From NCBI RefSeq assembly GCF_026929975.1, contig NZ_JANHOK010000001.1, positions 1 through 64,000 on the forward strand: a DNA stretch of 64,000 bases, read 5' to 3'. Positions 58,460 to 64,000 of the stretch are shown here, one piece after another; within the stretch, counting starts at the first letter, position 1, and each line of letters starts with the position of its first letter. The stretch comes from Bartonella sp. F02 (GTDB lineage: Bacteria > Pseudomonadota > Alphaproteobacteria > Rhizobiales > Rhizobiaceae). Both the position numbers and the translations under genes were made by a program. The notes under the pieces are model-generated. The model ran no database searches. It had not been told where the DNA came from and saw only the letters and a program-made list of their open reading frames with translations.

Positions 58460-59539
58460 ATGTGTAAATTTTTTTGTAATATTTTTTTATTTTGTACACT
58501 CAACATAAGCAGTACTTTTGCCTTTGCGCATCCTTTCATCGCTGTTGATACAACAACGGGACGAATATTAGCACACAATCAAGCTTTTGAACGTTGGTAC
58601 CCTGCTTCTTTAACAAAATTAATGACCGCTTACGTTATTTTTCATGCTATAAAAGCAGGAAAAATTTCACCACAACACCAAATTACTATTAGCAAAAATG
58701 CAGCAAAAGCACCTCCCAGTCGTTCAGGATATAAAGCAGGCTCAATTCTTACATTGGAAACAGCTTTAAGTATCACTCTCGTTAAATCCACCAATGACTT
58801 AGCCATTGCCATGAGTGAAGCTGTTGCTGGGTCACAAAAAGCTTTTGTACAAGAAATGAATGCACAAGCTCAACGGTTAGGTATGTTTGGAACTCATTTT
58901 GCTAATGCAAGTGGACTACCAGATCCCAATAATTATTCCACAGCACGAGATATTGCTCTTTTAGCTGTTCAAATTCGTCGAGAATTTCCTCAATATGCTC
59001 ATTATTTTTCTATTCCAGCTATTGATTTTGGAAACGGCGCAAAAATTGAATTTAATTCAAATAATCTCATCGGTCGTTTTGATGGAATAGATGGAATGAA
59101 AACGGGTTTCATTTGTGCTTCTGGTTTTAATCTTGTTGCTTCAGCAACCCGTAACCAACGCACGATTATTGCTGTAATTTTAGGGTCAGATACGATTAAA
59201 AAAAGAGAAGAAAAAGCAGCACAGCTTCTCGAAGAAAGTTTTTCACACCAAGGATCAATGACATTAACCTTAGCAACACTACAACCTTATGGGACAAAAA
59301 CAAAGAAAATAACTGACATGAGGCACCAAGTATGCACACCTGAATCAATACAAATACTTGTGGACGCTTATGATAAAAAAGGAAATATTATTCTCACTTC
59401 ACCATTGATTAATGATGTACCTGCTTATGTTTTACCTCTCTCAGTCAAACTCATTTCTGTTCCCAAAAAATATAAAACTCAAAAAAAAAGAGTACGAAAA
59501 ATTCCCATTCCCCACCAACGACCTGAACTTCACTTATGA
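58460..59539 (+). CDS. D-alanyl-D-alanine carboxypeptidase (penicillin-binding protein)
   Basis: The 359-residue periplasmic serine peptidase trims peptidoglycan pentapeptides. A signal peptide (FFCNIFLFCTLNISSTFAFA) precedes the PBP5-type motifs: SLTKLM (SxxK, about residue 50), STN (KSTNDLAIA) and KTG (GMKTGFICASGFNLV). The C-terminal extension is basic. It is followed 18 bases later by the CobW-type gene. Confidence 0.93.
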   Translation: MCKFFCNIFLFCTLNISSTFAFAHPFIAVDTTTGRILAHNQAFERWYPASLTKLMTAYVIFHAIKAGKISPQHQITISKNAAKAPPSRSGYKAGSILTLETALSITLVKSTNDLAIAMSEAVAGSQKAFVQEMNAQAQRLGMFGTHFANASGLPDPNNYSTARDIALLAVQIRREFPQYAHYFSIPAIDFGNGAKIEFNSNNLIGRFDGIDGMKTGFICASGFNLVASATRNQRTIIAVILGSDTIKKREEKAAQLLEESFSHQGSMTLTLATLQPYGTKTKKITDMRHQVCTPESIQILVDAYDKKGNIILTSPLINDVPAYVLPLSVKLISVPKKYKTQKKRVRKIPIPHQRPELHL

Positions 59540-59557
59540 TAAGCACCGCGAACTATA

Positions 59558-60637
59558 ATGACGATTGAAGAAAAAGAAAAACGTATTCCCATTACTCTCA
59601 TCACTGGTTTTTTAGGCTCAGGCAAAACAACCTTACTGAATCGTCTACTCCAAGACCCTCTTTTTACAAATAGTGCTGTGATCATCAATGAATTTGGTGA
59701 AGTCAGTATTGATCATTTGCTTGTTGTAAAAACAACAGAAGGAATCATCGAGTTAGCAAATGGCTGTTTGTGTTGTGATTTGCGCAGCGATTTAATAAAT
59801 ACATTGATTGATTTTATTGATCGTATTCAAACAGGACGTCTCAAAAAACTGGATCGCATTATTATTGAAACAACAGGATTAGCTGATCCTGCCCCTATTT
59901 TACAAGCACTTCTCAGTCATCCTGATTTAGCACAAGCATTTACCATCGATGCTGTTCTTGCAACCTGTAATACATTGAACACAATTTCTATATTAGAACA
60001 ATATCCTGAAGCACAAAAACAATTCGTTTTTGCAGACACAATTCTTCTCACAAAAACCGATCTTCTTGATTCAAAAATTCCTTTAGAGACACTGATTAAA
60101 ACACTTAAAGCGATTAACCCTACAGCGCAAATCATCAACGCCCATTCACATCAATTCTGCCTAAAAACATTAATCAATAAAACATTATGGGATGCAAAAG
60201 AAGAAAATACTCATCTAAAAAAATGGTTTACTTTTTCTCAAAATCATCATTCTCATCATAAAAAGATTCGTACCTTTTCACTCGATTGTGAGGAACCAAT
60301 TCATTATTCTGCTTTAGAGTCTTTTCTCGATCATATAAAAAGCCTTTATAGCCAAAAATTATTACGCATAAAAGCAATTATTGCATTACACGATGACCCA
60401 CACCGTCCAATAATTTTGCACGGTATACAGGCATTTTTCCACCCACCAATAAGACTTCCAAAATGGCCCAAAGGAATTACACAAACTCGTTTTATCATTA
60501 TTACAGATAATCTTGAAAAAGAAACGATTCAGGAAATTTTTGACATTTTTTTAAATAAGCCAGCAATCGATACCGCAGACAAAATAGCTCTTCTAGATAA
60601 TCCCTTAGTTATTCCTGGGATGACATTTAAAACTTAA
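59558..60637 (+). CDS. CobW/COG0523-family GTPase metallochaperone
   Basis: The 359-residue GTPase has GFLGSGKTTLLNRLL (P-loop), the metal-binding CLCC motif in NGCLCCDLRSDL, ETTGLADPAP and LTKTDLLD (G4). A His-rich stretch (NHHSHHKK, near residue 230) suits metal binding, and the C-terminal CobW_C domain follows. COG0523 proteins often deliver zinc or cobalt; zinc is most likely but not shown here. Confidence 0.9.
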   Translation: MTIEEKEKRIPITLITGFLGSGKTTLLNRLLQDPLFTNSAVIINEFGEVSIDHLLVVKTTEGIIELANGCLCCDLRSDLINTLIDFIDRIQTGRLKKLDRIIIETTGLADPAPILQALLSHPDLAQAFTIDAVLATCNTLNTISILEQYPEAQKQFVFADTILLTKTDLLDSKIPLETLIKTLKAINPTAQIINAHSHQFCLKTLINKTLWDAKEENTHLKKWFTFSQNHHSHHKKIRTFSLDCEEPIHYSALESFLDHIKSLYSQKLLRIKAIIALHDDPHRPIILHGIQAFFHPPIRLPKWPKGITQTRFIIITDNLEKETIQEIFDIFLNKPAIDTADKIALLDNPLVIPGMTFKT

Positions 60638-60733
60638 TCAATCATTCAAATATGCGTCTCTCCATAAAACACATTGCACTTCATTAAAAAAAGAACATCA
60701 CCTAAAAAAAGCATAATATCTCTTTTATATATT

Positions 60734-61483
60734 TTATGGAATGATAGACATTGAACCTTTATCTGTAAATTGATTGAAAACGTAGCGTTTCTCATAAACA
60801 TCAACTTTTGGAGGCTTACGTTCCATTTCAAAGATATCATAGCCCTCTTTCAAAACTGTCCAAAATTGGTAATGAGGACTTAAACGATGACGCATCATAT
60901 TTTCATCCGTCATACGAAAAGGGAAAGCTTGTAGCTGAAATTCTTTTTGCCCTCCTCTAAAAGCATCTCGAGCGAAAGCATAAATCTGTGCCATATTTTC
61001 ATCATTCATAGAGTAACATCCTGCAGAAGCACAGCCTCCATGAACCATAAGGTAACTTCCTGTACGGCCATTAGCCTGATCATAAAGATTAGGAAAGCCC
61101 ACATTAAAAGAAAGATAATACTTCGAATAAGGATTCATTTGATTGGCACCAATCTTATAAAACCCTTCTGGTGCTTGAAAATCTCCTTCTCTATATTTGG
61201 GTCCAAGTTGCCCCGACCATTTGCAAATATCGTAACGTGCCACAAGCACAAATGATCCCATCCGATTTTGCTTCCAAACTTCAGCGATACTTTCTTCTTT
61301 AAAAAATCGCATCATAATGGGTGCATATTGATCAATATTATGCGCCGCCATTTTCTCTTGAAGTTTTTTAGGTAAGCGCTGTTCAGCTTTAGCTCGAATA
61401 GAAGTTGGCAATCTTTTCTGACAAGCTGCTAACATTCCACATAAACACAAAAAAAACAAAGCAAAACGCCGGCTGAATTTCAT
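60734..61483 (-). CDS. YafK-type L,D-transpeptidase lipoprotein
   Basis: The 249-residue protein begins MKFSRRFALFFLCLCGMLAAC, a lipoprotein signal with lipobox LAAC. The ErfK/YkuD-type catalytic site is YLMVHGGCASAGCYSM. Other elements are FRMTDENMMRHRLSPH and FWTVLKEGYDIFE. YafK/DpaA-like enzymes cleave or form links between peptidoglycan and proteins. The ATG at 61483 has TTGGAG seven bases upstream. It lies after accA on the same strand. Confidence 0.85.
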   Translation of the reverse strand: MKFSRRFALFFLCLCGMLAACQKRLPTSIRAKAEQRLPKKLQEKMAAHNIDQYAPIMMRFFKEESIAEVWKQNRMGSFVLVARYDICKWSGQLGPKYREGDFQAPEGFYKIGANQMNPYSKYYLSFNVGFPNLYDQANGRTGSYLMVHGGCASAGCYSMNDENMAQIYAFARDAFRGGQKEFQLQAFPFRMTDENMMRHRLSPHYQFWTVLKEGYDIFEMERKPPKVDVYEKRYVFNQFTDKGSMSIIP

Positions 61484-61511
61484 TAAAAACTCCAACTGAT
61501 AAAGGCTCACA

Positions 61512-62468
61512 TCAAACTAAAGAACGGCCAATTTGAAGATATTTCTCCCAACGTTCTTGCTTAATCACTTCACCTTCTTTACCAGCCATAGATTTTAGAG
61601 CTTCTGAAATAACATTACCGGCTTCTTCAATCACAGCTTCTTTTCCTCGATGCGCTCCTCCCAAAGGTTCCGCAATAATACCATCAATAACTTTTAAATT
61701 ATAAAGATCCTGAGCAGTAATACGCATATTTGTTGCAGCATCTTTTGCACGAGTCGGATCACGCCATAAAATAGAAGCAGCCCCTTCTGGTGAAATCACA
61801 GAATAAATTGAATGCTCCAACATATAGACTTTATTAGCCGCAGCGATAGCGATTGCTCCTCCCGATCCCCCTTCACCAATAATAAGAGAAACAACAGGAA
61901 CACGTAAACGCAATGTTGTCGCTGTCGATTGAGCAATTGCTTCTGCTTGTCCACGCTCTTCAGCACTGACACCGGGATAAGCACCAGCAGTATCCACAAA
62001 AGTAAGCAACGGTAAACCAAAACGATCAGCCATTTCCATGATACGTACTGCTTTGCGATATCCTTCTGGACGCGCAGAGCCAAAATTATGGCGTAACCGC
62101 GATTGCGTATCATGACCCTTTTCTTGACCGATGTAAGCAATAGCTTCCCCTTGAAAACGTGCAAAACCAGCTTGAATTGCCTCATCTTCAGCAAATTTAC
62201 GATCACCGGCTAAAGGCGTAACATCACTGAATAATTGTGTTGCATAATCCACAAAATGAGGTCGATCAGGGTGTCGAGCGACTTGTGTTTTTTGCCATGG
62301 TGATAATTTTTTATAAAGATCTCTCAAAGCTGTTTGAGAACGCATCTCAAGACGTGCAATTTCATCGCTCATATCAAGACTTCCTTTTTCTTGAGCAATT
62401 TTTTTCAACTCAAGAATTTGTATATCAAGATCAGCGACCGGTTTTTCAAAATCAAGATAATTATACAT
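61512..62468 (-). CDS. accA: Acetyl-CoA carboxylase carboxyltransferase subunit alpha
   Basis: The 318-residue subunit, with AccD, carboxylates acetyl-CoA to malonyl-CoA. The start MYNYLDFEKPVADLD is the family N-terminus; upstream in-frame codons are not conserved. Signatures include RPHFVDY, PEGYRKAVRIMEMADRFGLP, LTFVDTAGAYPG and GEGGSGGAIAIA with EGAASILWRD. It lies 92 bases after xerD. Confidence 0.97.
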   Translation of the reverse strand: MYNYLDFEKPVADLDIQILELKKIAQEKGSLDMSDEIARLEMRSQTALRDLYKKLSPWQKTQVARHPDRPHFVDYATQLFSDVTPLAGDRKFAEDEAIQAGFARFQGEAIAYIGQEKGHDTQSRLRHNFGSARPEGYRKAVRIMEMADRFGLPLLTFVDTAGAYPGVSAEERGQAEAIAQSTATTLRLRVPVVSLIIGEGGSGGAIAIAAANKVYMLEHSIYSVISPEGAASILWRDPTRAKDAATNMRITAQDLYNLKVIDGIIAEPLGGAHRGKEAVIEEAGNVISEALKSMAGKEGEVIKQERWEKYLQIGRSLV

Positions 62469-62559
62469 TCCATCCAACTTATTTTTGTATAATTCATATA
62501 CTAACAAATTTATTTTATAAAGTTTTTAAAATATAATTCTTTCTTTACTTGGTCTTCTA

Positions 62560-63468
62560 TTAATCGACAAGAGGGTGATGTTCATTAACTAGTCGATAAA
62601 GGCCTGTCTCTAATACATGTGTGTAAATTTGCGTAGTAGAAATACTACAATGTCCTAATAAATGTTGAACAGCACGCAAATTAGCTCCATTTTGCAAAAG
62701 ATGACTCGCAAAAGCATGACGTAACACATGAGGAGAAAAATCGTCGTTTTTTACACCCGCTCTTTTTGCGAGATTTTTTAATTCTCGTGCAACAACTTGG
62801 CGAGCAATATATCCTGCTAATGAACGAGCAGGAAAAAGATAAAGACTGCCCGCATCTTTTCTTTGATCTCTCAATACCAACCATTGAGAAAGAACATGAC
62901 GCGCTTTTTCTGATAAAAGCACTATCCGTTCCTTTTCTCCTTTACCACGCACTAAAATAACTGGCTCTTTCCTTCGCACCGATTGAACCGGAAGACTCAC
63001 TAACTCACTAATACGTAAACCCGTTGCATAAAGCATTTCAATCAATACTTGAAGACGTAAGGCACGAAAATGCTCTTTTGAACCATACTCCGTTTGATTG
63101 ACCTCGAATTCTGCAAAATCAAGCAATTTTACCACGATATCTTCACTGATCACTTTCGGCAAAAGATATCCTTTACGGGGTGCCTCAATATCACTGGAAG
63201 GATCATCTGCTCTTAATCCTTCAGCATAAAGAAATTGATAAAACTGGCGCAACGTTGATAAGCGACGCGCCTGTGATGTTGCAGCAAATCCAACCTGATG
63301 CATAAGCGATAAAAGATCAATCAAGTCTTGTTTTTGTGCAGAAAAAAGAGAAACAGAATGTGAAGATAACTCATCTTGTGCCCATTGCAAATCACGCCTA
63401 TAAGCTTCAAGCGTATGAGTAGATGCTCCCCGCTCAGCACTCATCATTTCAAGAAAACGGTCAATCAT
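62560..63468 (-). CDS. xerD: Tyrosine recombinase XerD
   Basis: The 302-residue protein has the core-binding domain (about 1-100, ERGASTHTLEAYRRDL) and catalytic domain with YATGLRISELVSLPV (Arg), the lysine hairpin RGKGEKERIVLL, HVLRHAFASHLL (His-x-x-Arg) and LLGHCSISTTQIYTHV (His, Tyr). The xerD-accA order is conserved in Rhizobiales, which is why I call it XerD. It partners XerC (12076-13032) at dif. The start is one base after the stop of a small upstream gene. Confidence 0.92.
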   Translation of the reverse strand: MIDRFLEMMSAERGASTHTLEAYRRDLQWAQDELSSHSVSLFSAQKQDLIDLLSLMHQVGFAATSQARRLSTLRQFYQFLYAEGLRADDPSSDIEAPRKGYLLPKVISEDIVVKLLDFAEFEVNQTEYGSKEHFRALRLQVLIEMLYATGLRISELVSLPVQSVRRKEPVILVRGKGEKERIVLLSEKARHVLSQWLVLRDQRKDAGSLYLFPARSLAGYIARQVVARELKNLAKRAGVKNDDFSPHVLRHAFASHLLQNGANLRAVQHLLGHCSISTTQIYTHVLETGLYRLVNEHHPLVD

Positions 63469-63469
63469 C

Positions 63470-63631
63470 TTATTTATCTCTTTTTAAAGATGTATTCAAT
63501 GAATCTAACGGGATATCAATCTGTATATCCGTTGTTATGGGTTTAACACAAATAACGAGCGCACCCATAATACTGAAAATAATTGCGAGAAGAATAAAAA
63601 GAATTATTAAAAGTCTGGTTAATGTTGGCAT
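63470..63631 (-). CDS. Small membrane protein upstream of xerD
   Basis: The 53-residue frame (MPTLTRLLIILFILLAIIFS at the start) has one membrane helix and a polar C-terminus (PITTDIQIDIPLDSLNTSLK). The stop lies one base before xerD, suggesting coupled expression. Relatives with this size and place occur upstream of xerD in Rhizobiales; no function is known. An upstream start at 63661 is possible. Confidence 0.6.
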   Translation of the reverse strand: MPTLTRLLIILFILLAIIFSIMGALVICVKPITTDIQIDIPLDSLNTSLKRDK

Positions 63632-64000
63632 AAATAATAAACTACAAAAAACAATTCGCACTCTATCATAGCTTATAAAGATTAACAGAAATTGACTTTA
63701 AAGCAGATAAACGCTGAAAATAAAATTGTGAAAAATGACTTCATCTAAAAAAATCTCAATACAATAAAATGAGTCATTATTGAAAAGCACATTATCATAA
63801 TAAACTATAAAAGTAATAACTGGATCATATTAATTTAAAGCGAGAAGTGTAGCTTGTATTCAAAAAACAATGGAAAACGGATCATTATATCTCATCCATT
63901 CATTTGTTTTGAGCATGTGTTTAAAAACTTTCACTTCTATAATTAATATTTAATTCTTCATGATAAAAATACGGATAAACTTTTCTTTCTTAGAGTACAA
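63632..64000. other. Right-end AT-rich region
   Basis: No supported gene was seen in the last 369 bases. In several Rhizobiales aroK lies divergently upstream of xerD; none is visible before the window ends, but it could lie beyond. Confidence 0.4.

Noticed and set aside
1-64000. CRISPR array, insertion sequence, prophage or rRNA operon
   Set aside because: No regularly spaced repeats, transposase, phage structural gene or rRNA sequence was seen; the only integrases are the XerC and XerD housekeeping recombinases.

Overview
The window is AT-rich alphaproteobacterial chromosome of the order Rhizobiales (Hyphomicrobiales). The best match is Bartonella, in one of the lineages that carry the Trw type IV secretion system. 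Three things point there: the tail of a trw cluster beside sdhCDAB; many Rhizobiales neighbourhoods (bolA-dnaJ-cobS-cobT, tsaD divergent from a mitofilin/hemY pair, xerD-accA, lptM-lysA-DUF4175); and the apparent absence of biosynthetic genes (hemC/hemD, argH, probably chorismate mutase) from places where relatives carry them, as expected of a reduced host-dependent genome. Species was not assigned. All calls come from reading the sequence and from family knowledge; no database search was run.

Layout. 1-3621 (+): end of the trw operon, with trwG (5' cut by the window edge), trwF, trwE and trwD (VirB8, 9, 10, 11). 4.2-7.7 kb (-): sdhCDAB, with a possible folded leader upstream. 8.3-11.1 kb (-): a small membrane protein, then rplS, trmD and rimM. 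11.2-17.1 kb: a SapC-family gene, xerC, bolA, a J-domain protein, and the cobS/cobT AAA+/VWA pair. 17.3-17.9 kb (-): a queuosine-precursor transporter gene. 17.9-21.3 kb: a poorly conserved, very AT-rich island with at least five short minus-strand ORFs, several sharing a GGAGAA-n-ATT-ATG initiation context and two sharing the C-terminus SSHVLF; this is the most novel-looking part. 21.3-32 kb: rpmB, SURF1, a DUF1127 gene, purH, a heparinase-like gene, rsmB, htpX, an SDHAF4-type factor, rpsP, a probable chorismate mutase remnant and ffh with a candidate structured leader. 32.2-38.8 kb: carbonic anhydrase, the large NAD-glutamate dehydrogenase (with a short overlapping upstream ORF) and a class I glutamine amidotransferase. 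38.8-50.3 kb: hemY-domain protein, mitofilin-like protein, tsaD, EVE protein, L,D-transpeptidase, CenR-type regulator, methyltransferase, DUF4175 protein, lysA, lptM. 50.6-56.6 kb: TlpA-like thioredoxin, YaiI, YihY/BrkB, holA and a three-gene ABC importer. 56.9 kb: tRNA-Gly(GCC). 57.5-63.7 kb: acyltransferase, D,D-carboxypeptidase, CobW GTPase, YafK-type L,D-transpeptidase, accA, xerD and a small membrane protein.

How it fits together. Most of the window is core housekeeping: respiratory complex II and its FAD-assembly factor, a SURF1 protein for cytochrome oxidase, ribosomal proteins and tRNA/rRNA modification (trmD, rimM, rsmB, tsaD), SRP, envelope synthesis and remodelling, and both Xer recombinases. 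Glutamate dehydrogenase and complex II suit an organism that burns amino acids through the TCA cycle. The accessory parts are the Trw secretion genes, known in Bartonella for erythrocyte adhesion, and the island of short ORFs. No insertion sequence, CRISPR array, rRNA gene or prophage was recognised.
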